From Sandaracinus sp. (GTDB lineage: Bacteria; Myxococcota_A; Polyangia; Polyangiales; Houyiibacteriaceae), in NCBI GenBank assembly GCA_020633125.1, contig JACKEH010000075.1:1-18139 (forward strand): a stretch of 18,139 bases of DNA, written 5' to 3'. The stretch's first letter is position 1; every line of letters starts with the position of its first letter. Below are positions 1-8,080 of this stretch, one piece after another. The notes below the pieces were generated by a model. That model saw only the letters and a list, made by a program, of their open reading frames with translations, was not told the origin of the DNA and ran no database searches. The position numbers were made by a program, and so were the translations under genes.

Positions 1-1
1 G

Positions 2-1180
2 GGGGGCCGCGCGACCTTCGACCGACTGCGCGCCTGGGCGCGCCCCTTCGGCAGCCTCTCGCGAGGGGTGGGTGCATGGGTGACGGGCGGCGAGGTCACG
101 CTTCGACACGTCGACCTTCGCGGCGCCACGAACACCGCCGTCGAGGTCTCCGGCGACGGCGTGGTCGCGCTCTCCGACGCGCTCGCGAACGCGATCGAAG
201 AGGTCGATCCACCGGGCGTGTTCGCGCTCTACGCCCGCGACGGAGGTCGGCTCACCGTCGACCGCGCGTGGGTGCGTGGGCAAGGTTGGCTCGTGCACGC
301 CGACGACGGGACGGTGGCCGTGCGCGACACGATCCTCGAGGGCCTGCCGGGCGGACGCCTCTACGCGGAGAACGTCGGCGTGGTGTCGTTCTCGTCCCCC
401 TTCGAGCTCGAGCGCGTGGTCGTCACCGGCACCAACTCCGGGCTTCTCGCGAACGGTCCCTTCGACTTCGAGATCGATCCGGAAGCCCCTCCCCCGCCGC
501 CCCCGGATCCGATCGCCTTCGCGATCGCGGACCTGCACCTCGTCGACGTGGGCGCCGACGTGCGCTTCGGCTACGGCGTCTCGCTCGACGTGCCCTTCGT
601 GGGCCCGATCGCGCGCGTGCACGGCGAACGCATCAAAGGCATCGCGCTCGACTCGTCGGGCGACGTCGCGTTTCAGGACCTGCGTCTGTTCGCGCCGGTC
701 GCAGGAGGCGACGTCGACGGCAATCCGAGCTTCGCGCACGGGCTCGTCGTCCGGGCCGGAAGCGCGACCCTCGAGCGTGCCCTCGTCGAAGACACCTTCG
801 AGGTCGCGATCGACGTGCGCGGCGGCGATCTCACGCTGGCCGACGTCACGATTCGCCGCGCCCGCGAGCGTCCCTGCGCCGTCGACACCTGCCCCGAAGC
901 CCCCGGCGGCATCGGGCTCGGCGCGTACTTCGACGCGACCGTGCGCGCCGAGAACCTCGTGGTGGACGGCGCCGACCTCTGCGGCGTGCAGCTCGCGTTC
1001 GACGGCGCGATCGATCTGATCGGCGGCACGATTCGAGGCGCGACGGTGGGCGCGTGCGTGCAGGTCGACGGCTACGACGTCCGGCGGCTGGCCGGAGGCG
1101 TGCGCTACGAGGACAACGGCACGAACGTGGAGACGACGTCGCACGCGGTGCCCGAAGCGCCGCCTCCGCCGACGCTTTGA
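2..1180 (+). CDS. Parallel beta-helix repeat protein, C-terminal part (5' end outside window)
   Basis: The frame is open from the first bases of the window to the TGA at 1178-1180, and beta-helix-like sequence (GRATFDRLRAW...) continues upstream of the first in-window GTG at 68, so this is the 3' part of a longer gene. The protein is a series of short strand-turn units of the type 'GGEVTLRHVDLRGATNTAVEV', 'GGRLTVDRAWVRG', 'DGTVAVRDTILEG', 'AGSATLERALVED' and 'GGDLTLADVTIRR'. That pattern is typical of right-handed parallel beta-helices (pectate-lyase-like/NosD-like). A proline-rich loop (EAPPPPPPDP) sits in the middle and a Pro tail (EAPPPPTL) at the end. One Cys pair (ERPCAVDTCPE) and single later Cys residues suggest an extracytoplasmic location. 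No catalytic motif is recognisable. Such proteins are common as lipoproteins or surface proteins in myxobacteria; enzyme, adhesin or structural role cannot be decided. It converges on the kinase gene. Confidence 0.75.
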   Translation, partial: GGRATFDRLRAWARPFGSLSRGVGAWVTGGEVTLRHVDLRGATNTAVEVSGDGVVALSDALANAIEEVDPPGVFALYARDGGRLTVDRAWVRGQGWLVHADDGTVAVRDTILEGLPGGRLYAENVGVVSFSSPFELERVVVTGTNSGLLANGPFDFEIDPEAPPPPPPDPIAFAIADLHLVDVGADVRFGYGVSLDVPFVGPIARVHGERIKGIALDSSGDVAFQDLRLFAPVAGGDVDGNPSFAHGLVVRAGSATLERALVEDTFEVAIDVRGGDLTLADVTIRRARERPCAVDTCPEAPGGIGLGAYFDATVRAENLVVDGADLCGVQLAFDGAIDLIGGTIRGATVGACVQVDGYDVRRLAGGVRYEDNGTNVETTSHAVPEAPPPPTL

Positions 1181-1216
1181 GACCGCCACGCCGTTAGCTG
1201 AGCGGCGGTCCGCGAC

Positions 1217-1348
1217 CGTGGCGGTGGCCGTGTCGGTGGCCGTGTCGGTGGCCGTGTCGGTAGCCGTGTCGGTAGCCGTGTCGGTAGCCGTGTCGGTGGC
1301 CGTGTCGGTGGCCGTGTCCGTGTCCGTGGCCGTGTCCGTGTCCGTGGC
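1217..1348. repeat. 12-bp tandem repeat (unit CGTGTCGGTGGC), 11 units
   Basis: Eleven head-to-tail 12-bp units run from 1217 to 1348. Units 2-8 are CGTGTCGGTGGC or CGTGTCGGTAGC; the first and the last three diverge by exchange of CGTGTC and CGTGGC half-units. On the plus strand it could encode (VAVS)n, but no gene uses it: that frame runs on as antisense of the TPR gene. The tract lies between the convergent stop codons at 1180 and 1462. It is followed by a short unique block with a 14-bp direct repeat (GTGGCGCGCAGCGC at 1344-1357 and 1392-1405). A small GAA-loop hairpin (1379-1391) lies between the two copies. Copy number is likely to vary between strains. Confidence 0.9.
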
Positions 1349-1412
1349 GCGCAGCGCCGTCTCGGTCTCTGACTCGGTCACGCGAAGCGTGGTGGCGCGC
1401 AGCGCGGTTCCG

Positions 1413-1460
1413 CCCCGTCCCCGTCTCCGTCCCCGTCCCCGTCCCCGTCCCCGTCCCCGT
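1413..1460. repeat. CCCCGT hexamer repeat, 8 units; minus-strand G-quadruplex candidate
   Basis: Eight CCCCGT hexamers follow one another, seven perfect and the third changed to CTCCGT. The minus strand therefore carries GGGG tracts spaced by AC, with five uninterrupted tracts at 1431-1458, a textbook G-quadruplex pattern. It begins immediately after the kinase-AAA-TPR stop codon (TGA, complement of 1462-1464), so it would form in the 3' end of that transcript or in the non-template strand. A role in transcription termination or roadblock between the convergent genes is inference. Confidence 0.9.
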
Positions 1461-1461
1461 C

Positions 1462-3225
1462 TCAAGCCCCTTCCATCAACGCCCGATGCGCCGGCACATC
1501 CCGCAACCACCGCTCACGCCAACTCGGATCTGCAATCCGCCGCGCCGCCGCCACGAGCCCCGCCCGCGCCAGCGTCCGCACCTCGCGCGCCTCCTCGCTT
1601 CGCCCGAGCGCCTCGAGCGCCTCGGCGTGCGCGATCGAGACCTCCGCCTCGTCTTCTTCGAGCGTACCCAGCTCGCCCAGAATCGCGACCGCACGTTCGG
1701 CGCGCGCGAGCGCGACCTCGGCGTCCGTCGTGGTGTTCGAAGCCAGCGCGAACGCGAGCGCGGCGAGCGGCGGGCTGGGTCCGGCGAGCCGCTCGGCCAG
1801 CGCCGCGGCGTTCTCGGCTACGTCGACCCCTCGCGCGGCTTTGGCGCGAAGCGTGTAGAGCTCGACGACGTCGGCGAGGCGGCGATCGCCGACCGACTCG
1901 GCGATCGCCGCCGCGGCCTCGAGGGAGGCGAAGGCGTCGTCGAGCCGCCCGAGATGCAGCGCCGCGTACGCGAGGTTGGCGTGGGCGTAGCCCGCCGCGT
2001 GGCGAAGGCCGAGCGCCGCGCAGTCCTCGAGCGCAGCGCGCAGCGCACGCACCGCGTCGTCGTAGAGACCGAGCCGGTTGTCGACGTCGGCGAGGTTCAC
2101 GCTCGCCTGCGCGCGCCGCCGCACGTCGCCGCGCTCGCCGTAGAGCTCCACCGCCGCCCAATACGCGTTGCGCCGCGCGCCGAGATCGCCCGTCGCCGCC
2201 GCCACCTGCGCACGCCAGATCGCAGCCTCCGCGCGAAGCTCCGGCGCCTGCACCCAGACCAAACGCTCCGCCGCGTCCAGGCGCCGGCGCGCGTCGTCGA
2301 GATCGCCCGCGTAGAGCGCGGCGATCGCGTGACGCCCCGCGACCGACGCCCGTGTACGTGCGTCGGCGTCGTGGCTGGCGGCTTCGGCCTCGGCAAAACG
2401 CGCGAGCGCCTCGACCGGGCGCCCCCTTCGTAGCGCCTGCACGCCGCGCCGGCTCGCGCGCTCCGCGGAGGGCGGCGCGAGGTCGAGCACCCGCGCTTCG
2501 TCGTCGAGCCGCCCGGCCAGCTCGTAGGCCTCCGCGAGCACCAGCGCGACGTCGTGACGTCCCCACGCGAGCGCGCGCTCGCCGTGCGCGATCACCGCGG
2601 CCCCGTCGCCGCGTGTCGCCGCTTCACGGGCGGCACGGGAATGCCAAGCCGCCGCCTCCGGATCGTCGGCGCAGTCGAGGTGGTGCGCGATCTCCGCCGG
2701 CGACGCGCCCCGCCCGATACGCGACGCGGCGACGCCGGCGTGAAGCGCGCGGCGGCGCTCGTCCGGCAATGCGCGGTAGGCGGTCGAGGCCACGAGCGAC
2801 GACGCGATGCGATGGCGTGTGCCCACCGCCTCCCGCGCGACGAGCTCGCGGGCACGCAACGCCCGCAACGCGTCCGCCGCGGCCGGCACGCCGAGCTCGG
2901 CGAGCTCCTCGGCATCGAAGAGGTCCTCGAAGACCGACGCCACCGCGAGCGCCTCGCGATCGCTCGCCGGCAACGCGTCCAGACGCGCCTGAAGCGCCGC
3001 CTCGATCGTCGCGGGCACTTCGCCTTCGTCGCGTGGCCCGCGCACGAGCTGCTCGACGAAGAGCGGATTGCCTTCGGTGCGCGACGTCAACACGTCGAGC
3101 GCCGCGTCGTCCAACGCGGGATCGATCGCCCGCGCGAGCTCGGCGACGCCACGCCGTCGCAGACCTCGCAGTGTCAGCCGCTCCACCGTCGGGCCGACCA
3201 GAGGCAGCTCGACGCGCGAGACCAA
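1462..3225 (-). CDS. Intact C-terminal reading frame of the kinase gene: AAA lid plus TPR-like helical repeats
   Basis: This is the longest undisturbed frame of the broken kinase gene (587 codons). Its apparent start, a TTG at 3225, is only where the frame opens and is unlikely to be a true start. The first ~150 residues are the end of the AAA/STAND ATPase: 'VERLTLRGL', 'LTSRTEGNPLFVEQLV', 'LDALPASDREALAVASVF', as in LuxR/PknK-type ATPases. From about residue 165 onward the sequence is Ala/Leu/Arg-rich helix pairs of TPR type ('AEAYELAGRLDDEARVLDLA', 'ANLAYAALHLGRLDDAFASL', 'AHAEALEALGRSEEAREV'), which normally bind partner proteins or sense effectors. No frameshift is visible in this 1.76-kb part, in contrast to the 1.6 kb upstream. 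If the upstream shifts are real, it may be translated weakly or not at all. Confidence 0.6.
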   Translation of the reverse strand: MVSRVELPLVGPTVERLTLRGLRRRGVAELARAIDPALDDAALDVLTSRTEGNPLFVEQLVRGPRDEGEVPATIEAALQARLDALPASDREALAVASVFEDLFDAEELAELGVPAAADALRALRARELVAREAVGTRHRIASSLVASTAYRALPDERRRALHAGVAASRIGRGASPAEIAHHLDCADDPEAAAWHSRAAREAATRGDGAAVIAHGERALAWGRHDVALVLAEAYELAGRLDDEARVLDLAPPSAERASRRGVQALRRGRPVEALARFAEAEAASHDADARTRASVAGRHAIAALYAGDLDDARRRLDAAERLVWVQAPELRAEAAIWRAQVAAATGDLGARRNAYWAAVELYGERGDVRRRAQASVNLADVDNRLGLYDDAVRALRAALEDCAALGLRHAAGYAHANLAYAALHLGRLDDAFASLEAAAAIAESVGDRRLADVVELYTLRAKAARGVDVAENAAALAERLAGPSPPLAALAFALASNTTTDAEVALARAERAVAILGELGTLEEDEAEVSIAHAEALEALGRSEEAREVRTLARAGLVAAARRIADPSWRERWLRDVPAHRALMEGA

Positions 3226-5117
3226 GACCCAACCGAGCGGCCAAGGGCGCTCCGCCAGACGCTCTGATCATCTCGATCACCGAACGCGGGGCCGTGTGCG
3301 CGTCTTCGAGCACGCACACGAGCCCCTCCCGCGCGAAGCGCTTCGAGCGTGGCATGACCCGCGAGCACCGCGCGATCGGCGCGAAGCTGCGCGTCGCCCC
3401 CGACGCGGTGTCGGCGCCGAGCAACGCCGCCAAGCTCGAGGCGTGGCTCGACAGACCGTGAACGTCCACGAAGCGCTCGAGGGGCTCGGCGCCGACGAGC
3501 GCCTGCACGAGGCACGCAGCGTCCCGAGCTCTTCGCGCGTGCTCGTCGCGTACACCCGCGCGACCCGCACACCGAAGCCGTGCTCTTCGAGCAAGCGCGA
3601 CTTGCCGATGCCCGGGGACCTTTCGAGACACAGGACACGCGCCCGTCGTTCGTCGAGCGTCGTCTCCCAGAAGCGGCGCAGCTGCGCGACCTCGACCTCG
3701 CGACCGACGAAGGGCGTCGACGGATCCGAAGCACGGGTGTCGGAGACACGGTGCAGGCCGGGCGCGAGCTCTTCGAGCACGACCGAAGGGAACGCGGACG
3801 CGAGCTCGGCCGAGACCAAGACCCTCGGGCGCCTTTCGCCGAGGCGCGCGCGAAGGTCTCGAGCACGTCGCCTTCGACGCGATCGTCCTCCCGATCGTGG
3901 CGCGCGGCGCCGACGACGAAGAGCCCTTCGCCGTGCGCCAACGCGACCCGCAACGCGGCGTCTTGACGCTCGCGCGACCAGCCGGACTCGCCGAAGATCG
4001 CGACGAAGGGACCGGCGTCGGACGACGTCAATGCACGGCCGCCCGCACTTTCGATCGCCGCGGGATCGAGCGCGATCCGCGACCAACGTCGTGACGAGTC
4101 GGCGGACGGCGACCGTGCTCGCGACGGAACGTGGGCGCTGCCAGGCGTCGAGCGCGCGTGCGACGACGGCTCCGTCGGCCGGGCGGTGCTCGCGGGCGGG
4201 CTCGAGGCAGCTCCGAACCAAACCGTCGAGCGCGAGCGGGAGATCCGGCCGACGTTCGCGCGGCGAAGGCGCCGGACGATCGTGCGCGGCGAGCAGCTCC
4301 CTGAGCGTCGTGTGAGGGTGCGGCATCGCGCCGGTGAGCATTCGGTAGAGCACGACACCGAGCGCGTAGACGTCTGCGCGTGCGTCGACCGCGGAGGCGT
4401 CGCAGAGCTGCTCCGGCGCCATGTACGCCGGCGTACCCATGAAGGCGCCCGTACGCGTCGCCGTGCCGAGCCCGCCGTGCAGCTTCGAGATGCCGAAGTC
4501 GAGCACCTTCGGCACCCGGCTTCGGTGACGAAGACGTTCGCGGGTTTCAGGTCGCGGTGCACCACCCGTGCGCGTGCGCCGCCGCGAGCCCGGCGGCGAT
4601 GCCCCGGCAGAGCTCGATCGCTTCGTCCACGTCGAGCGCACCGCGCTCCACGAGGCGCGCTTCGAGCTCTTGGCCCGCGAGCAGCTCGTAGACGACGAAG
4701 GGCGCGCCGTCCGGGGTGCGACCGACGTCGAAGGCTGCGACGACGTTCGGATGATCGAGCGCGGCGACGACCCGCGCTTCGTTCTCGAAACGCCGCCGCA
4801 CCTCGGCACGTTCGGCGTGCTCGGGTGCAGCATCTTCAGCGCGACGCGTCGTCCGAGGAGCTCGTGCTCGGCCTCGTAAACGACCCCATGCCGCCCGCCC
4901 CGAGGCGCCGACGAATGCGGTAGCGACCGCCGAGCAGGGCTCCGACGTGGGGATCGCGGTCGGCGGCGCGACCGCCCTCGCGCGCGAGCACGCCGAGCAC
5001 CCGACGCGCGTCGGGACGTCGATCGAGCAACGCCTCCACCTCGGCCCGGCCAGCCTCGTCGAGCTCACCGCGCACGAAGGCGCGGAGTCGCTCCACGTCG
5101 AGCGGCGCGTCGCTCAT
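1462..5117 (-). pseudogene. Ser/Thr protein kinase - cyclase-like - AAA ATPase - TPR regulator, broken by about ten small deletions
   Basis: Reading across three frames gives one protein of about 1,220 residues. The start is ATG at 5117, with GGAGG three bases before it. Residues 1-55 resemble an anti-sigma-factor helical head (DVERLRAFVRGELDEA) without zinc ligands. The kinase domain follows: Gly loop GAGGMG about 73-78, Lys about 95 (VALKML), HRDLKPAN about 188-195, DFG about 208, GTPAYMAPE about 229-237. Residues about 340-450 look like a degenerate class III nucleotide cyclase domain. The AAA part has a P-loop at about 501-508 (RSPGIGKS, first Gly replaced by Arg) and Walker B VCVLED. The rest is TPR-like helices. 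Apparent deletions lie at 4884-4887, 4823-4825, 4565-4567, 4515-4517, ~4077-4082, 3832-3834, 3523-3525, 3397-3401, ~3329-3335 and ~3264-3268. This matches the large kinase-AAA-TPR (PknK-like) regulators frequent in myxobacteria. All catalytic motifs survive, so sequencing error is as likely as true decay. Confidence 0.85.
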
Positions 5118-5143
5118 GCGCCTCCGCGGGGCGATCGAACCAT

Positions 5144-5165
5144 CGTCGGAAGCTCGCTTCCGACG
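5144..5165. promoter_or_regulatory. Perfect 10-bp inverted repeat upstream of the kinase gene
   Basis: CGTCGGAAGC and GCTTCCGACG are separated by TC (22 bp in all). The palindrome ends 27 bp before the kinase start codon at 5117, in the divergent gap between the kinase and lipoprotein genes. The short spacer and position favour a dimeric regulator's operator, or a 5'-UTR hairpin of the kinase mRNA, over a terminator. No binding protein can be named from the sequence. Confidence 0.45.
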
Positions 5166-5373
5166 CGGCGGATGTCCAGTGCGAGCTTGGGGCGGCCGCT
5201 GCCGCACGACCGTGCCGCTGTTGCGTCCGGGGTGTCCCCTCTGCCTGGCCCCTGTGCCCTTCCGCTGCCCCGTGTCGCTCGCCACGCTGGTGCCGCTGCC
5301 CTGCCCACCCCAAAGCAGCCGAACGTGGCGTTCACGCAGCGCCGTGCCGATCCGCCGCACCCGCTTCCGCTTC

Positions 5374-5392
5374 GCCACGTCCCCGACGTGGC
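5374..5392. promoter_or_regulatory. Perfect 8-bp inverted repeat upstream of the lipoprotein gene
   Basis: GCCACGTC-CCC-GACGTGGC lies 24 bp before the GTG start at 5417; the half-site recurs in part just downstream (GGCACGTCC). It may be an operator or a leader hairpin. The remaining gap (5166-5373) is rich in CTGCC/GTGCC words and holds no gene I can support. Confidence 0.35.
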
Positions 5393-5416
5393 ACGTCCCA
5401 CGCAAGGGAAGGAAGC

Positions 5417-6934
5417 GTGGCAAGCTTCTCCGCCATGCGGCTTCGCGCGCTCGCGCTTCTTCTCGCGTTCTCCGCTTGTGGCGGGGACGACGACGTCTTC
5501 TTCGACGCCGGGGAGGTCGATGCGCGCGCCCCCTTCGACGGCGGGCTCGACGCGCCCGTCGCGCCGCTCGACGCGGGCGACGGCGACGCGGACGTCGACG
5601 CGGGCATCGAGCCCGACCTCTGCGCGATGGAAGACCGCGACGCCGATCCTCGCCGTGTCTTCTTCCTCGGCAACAGCTTCACCTTCACCTACGACCTGCC
5701 GGGGCTCTTCCGTCAGCTCGCGAGCGCGGGTGGCTTCACGCCGCCGATCGTCGACTCGTACACGGTCGGCGGGCAGACGCTCCAGGGGCATCGCGCAGAC
5801 TCGGCCGCGAACGCCGGACCCGCGCGTATCCCGGAGGGCTGGGACGTCGTGATCCTCCAAGAGCTGAGCACCCGACCGACCGATGCGATCGGACCGGCGG
5901 AGCAGTTCAAGGTCGACGCGACCTACTTCCACGACCTCGCACGCGACGCGAACCCCGACGGGCGCGTGATCCTCTACGAGACCTTCGCGCGCCGCGCGGG
6001 CCATGCGCTCTACCCCGCGACCTTCGCCGACCCGGAGGACATGCAAGCGCAGCTTCGTTTTCACTACGACGACGCCGCCGACGAATACATCCCGCGCTTC
6101 ACCGAGTCGGTCGTGCCGCCGAACGTCGAGGTCGCCCGGGTCGGCGACGCGTGGGAGGCGCAGCTCGCGCTCGGCGAACCGCCGCGCCTTCACGGATCCG
6201 ACGACTACCACCCGAGCCGCGCCGGCGCGTACCTCTCCGCGCTCGTCTTCGTGGGCACCGTCTACGGCCGCAGCACGATCGGGTTGCCGGCCCTCGGCGT
6301 CGACGACGCGACCGCGCTCGCGCTGCAAGAGAGCGCCGACTTGGTGACCGGTGCCACGCGGCCGGTGCCTTCGGTCGCGTGCCCCGCTGGCATCGAGATC
6401 GGCGACGCGCTTCGCATCGACTTCGGACCCACCTCCGTGGCCGGCTGGCCCTCGCACGACGCGCTCGAGGGCAGCTCCGGTCCGCTGCTCGACTCGACCG
6501 GCATGCCGACGACCGCACGTGTCCGCACGGTCGGTTTCACGGGCACACAAACCGGCGGCGTTGCCGAGAACACGCTCGGCCTTCCCGCGGAGGTCTCCAC
6601 CGACACCCTCTGGGTCGGCTCGTTCGACGGACACGAAGCCGCCCTCGCGCTCGAAGGCGAAGTGATGCTCGAAGGACTTCCCGAGGGCACGTACACGCTC
6701 ACGCTCTTCGCGTCGCGCACGGGCGACGACGGCGGTCGCGGTCGCCTCACGCGCTACGCGCTCGGGGAGCGTGAGGTCGACCTCGAGGTCGCGGACAACG
6801 CCGAGCGCACCGCCGTCTTCGACGAGGTCGTGCCCGACGCGAGCGGACGCGTGCGTGTGCGCGTGCTCGTGAGCCCCGACGGCGCGGGACGATTCGGCTA
6901 CGTCGGTAGCCTCTCGCTCGAACGCACGCGCTGA
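5417..6934 (+). CDS. SGNH-type (DUF4886-like) lipoprotein with C-terminal beta-sandwich domain
   Basis: The protein has a lipoprotein signal peptide (MRLRALALLLAFSAC, lipid-anchored Cys21). An Asp/Ala/Gly-rich linker follows to about residue 70, and then an SGNH-hydrolase-like domain. Block I is 'VFFLGNSFTFTYDL' with the candidate nucleophile Ser87. The C-terminal DxxH block is 'SDDYHPSRAGAYLSA' with Asp262 and His265. The start of the domain resembles DUF4886. From about 320 to the end there is a second, beta-rich domain ('ALRIDFGPTS', 'TLWVGSFDGHEAALALEG', 'GTYTLTLFASRTGDDGGRGR') that looks carbohydrate-binding-like. It should act at the cell surface as an esterase or deacetylase on a glycan or lipid; the substrate is unknown. 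GTG 5417 has a good ribosome site (AAGGGAAGGAAG at 5404-5415). ATG 5435 would give a more standard signal peptide but lacks one at proper spacing. Confidence 0.8.
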   Translation: MASFSAMRLRALALLLAFSACGGDDDVFFDAGEVDARAPFDGGLDAPVAPLDAGDGDADVDAGIEPDLCAMEDRDADPRRVFFLGNSFTFTYDLPGLFRQLASAGGFTPPIVDSYTVGGQTLQGHRADSAANAGPARIPEGWDVVILQELSTRPTDAIGPAEQFKVDATYFHDLARDANPDGRVILYETFARRAGHALYPATFADPEDMQAQLRFHYDDAADEYIPRFTESVVPPNVEVARVGDAWEAQLALGEPPRLHGSDDYHPSRAGAYLSALVFVGTVYGRSTIGLPALGVDDATALALQESADLVTGATRPVPSVACPAGIEIGDALRIDFGPTSVAGWPSHDALEGSSGPLLDSTGMPTTARVRTVGFTGTQTGGVAENTLGLPAEVSTDTLWVGSFDGHEAALALEGEVMLEGLPEGTYTLTLFASRTGDDGGRGRLTRYALGEREVDLEVADNAERTAVFDEVVPDASGRVRVRVLVSPDGAGRFGYVGSLSLERTR

Positions 6935-7117
6935 GCTCGGACTACGCTCGAAGAGAATCGCCGCCTTTCACGCATCGCGCGCGACGTCCTCCACGAGTTT
7001 GCCGACCGCGTGCGGCGCGTGCTCGACACGACACGCCATGTTTCGATGCGCCGTGTTTCGCCGCGCCCGACGTTGGCGAAGACCGCAACGCCGGGCGGCC
7101 GACGCCGGTCATTTGCC

Positions 7118-8080
7118 CTACTCCGAACGGCGTGCGCGACGCGCGCGAAGGCCCACGCCGGTGCGTTTGCGAAGGAGCGCGCGCAACGTCGCGCCGTCTT
7201 GGTAGCCGACGGCTTCGGCGATGGCGTCGATCGAGTCGTCGGTGGTGTCGATGCGGTGGATCGCCTGCGCGACCCGCAGGTCGCCGACGTAATGAATCGG
7301 CGTGCGTCCGAGCACGCGTTGCACGCGGCGCTGAAGCGTCCGTGGCGTCGTGCCGATCGATTTGGCGGCGCGCGCCATGTCGAAGTCTCGAAGGTGCTCG
7401 CGTGCGTAGACCTCGAAACGCTCGACGATCGGATCTTGGTGCGCGAAGTGATCCGGCATCGCGTAGGTCGCTTGCGAGGGGCGATCGTCGAAGAGCAGGT
7501 AGCGTGACGTGATGGCCGCGAGCGTCGGGCTCACCTGCCGCACCATCCAGAGCGCGAGGTCCACGTGCGCGAGCGCGGCGCCGGCGGTCACGAGCGCGCC
7601 TTGTTCGACGAGCATGCGGGTGTCGTCGAGCTCCACGTCGGGAAAGCGGCGGCGGAAGTCCGGCCCGAGCCACCACGTCGTCGTGGCGCGAAGCCCGTCG
7701 AGCAGGCCCGTCGACGCGAGCACGTAGGTGCCCGTGCAAGCGGCGGCCACGTGTGCCCCTCCCTCGTGCCAGTCGATGAGGTGATTGCGCGCGGCGCCGA
7801 TGTCGCGTCGGGTGAGCGCGGTCGAGAGATCGTCGGGCGTCTTTTCGCCGAGCGCGGGGACCAGCACGAAGTCGGGGCGATCGAGCTCGGCGGCGCGTTG
7901 AGCGCGTACCCCGAAGCCGCGCTGCGTGCGCACGTGCCGCCGCGGACCGACGAGCGCGATCTCGAAGGGCCGTGGGGTGCCTTCGTGCGTCGCGAGCTCG
8001 TTGGCCATCACCAACGTGTCGAGCACCACCGACAGGCCGATGTCGAACATGCCGTCGACCACGAGGATGTGTACCCGCAT
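7118..8080 (-). CDS. GlxA-family transcriptional regulator (DJ-1/PfpI domain plus AraC HTH)
   Basis: The product is 320 residues, the usual size of the family. Residues 1-180 form a DJ-1/PfpI (class I amidotransferase-like) fold: 'MRVHILVVDGMFDIGLS', then the nucleophile-elbow region 'AAACTGTYVLASTGLLDG' with Cys115, then 'ATTTWWLGPDFRRRFPDV'. In this family the domain senses ligands and is usually not an enzyme. Residues about 215-310 are the AraC/XylS double helix-turn-helix ('MARAAKSIGTTPRTLQRRV', 'DAIAEAVGYQDGATLRALL'), which binds DNA. ATG 8080 is chosen because the DJ-1 first strand begins there. The frame continues 26 codons upstream with an Arg/His-rich stretch that is unlikely to be coding. 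It is divergent from the monooxygenase-fold gene at 8227 and convergent with the lipoprotein gene; the 183 bp between 6935 and 7117 hold nothing I can support. Confidence 0.9.
   Translation of the reverse strand: MRVHILVVDGMFDIGLSVVLDTLVMANELATHEGTPRPFEIALVGPRRHVRTQRGFGVRAQRAAELDRPDFVLVPALGEKTPDDLSTALTRRDIGAARNHLIDWHEGGAHVAAACTGTYVLASTGLLDGLRATTTWWLGPDFRRRFPDVELDDTRMLVEQGALVTAGAALAHVDLALWMVRQVSPTLAAITSRYLLFDDRPSQATYAMPDHFAHQDPIVERFEVYAREHLRDFDMARAAKSIGTTPRTLQRRVQRVLGRTPIHYVGDLRVAQAIHRIDTTDDSIDAIAEAVGYQDGATLRALLRKRTGVGLRARRARRSE

Noticed and set aside
1217..1348. 12-bp tandem repeats considered as a replication-origin iteron array or a repeat-protein gene
   Set aside because: No replication initiator gene or AT-rich unwinding region is nearby, and no frame through it ends in a plausible protein.
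1218..3461. A 747-codon plus-strand open frame starting with (VAVS)n repeats
   Set aside because: After the repeat it becomes Arg/Pro/Ala-rich text typical of the antisense of a GC-rich gene; the minus strand there encodes clear TPR/AAA sequence.
4836..5423. Programmed frameshifting considered for the kinase gene
   Set aside because: Ten shifts would be needed in one gene, with no consistent slippery heptamer or downstream structure; deletions in G runs explain them more simply.
5114..6634. Long minus-strand open frame over the lipoprotein gene
   Set aside because: It lacks any domain and spans the non-coding gap with its palindromes; the plus-strand gene has a signal peptide and catalytic motifs.
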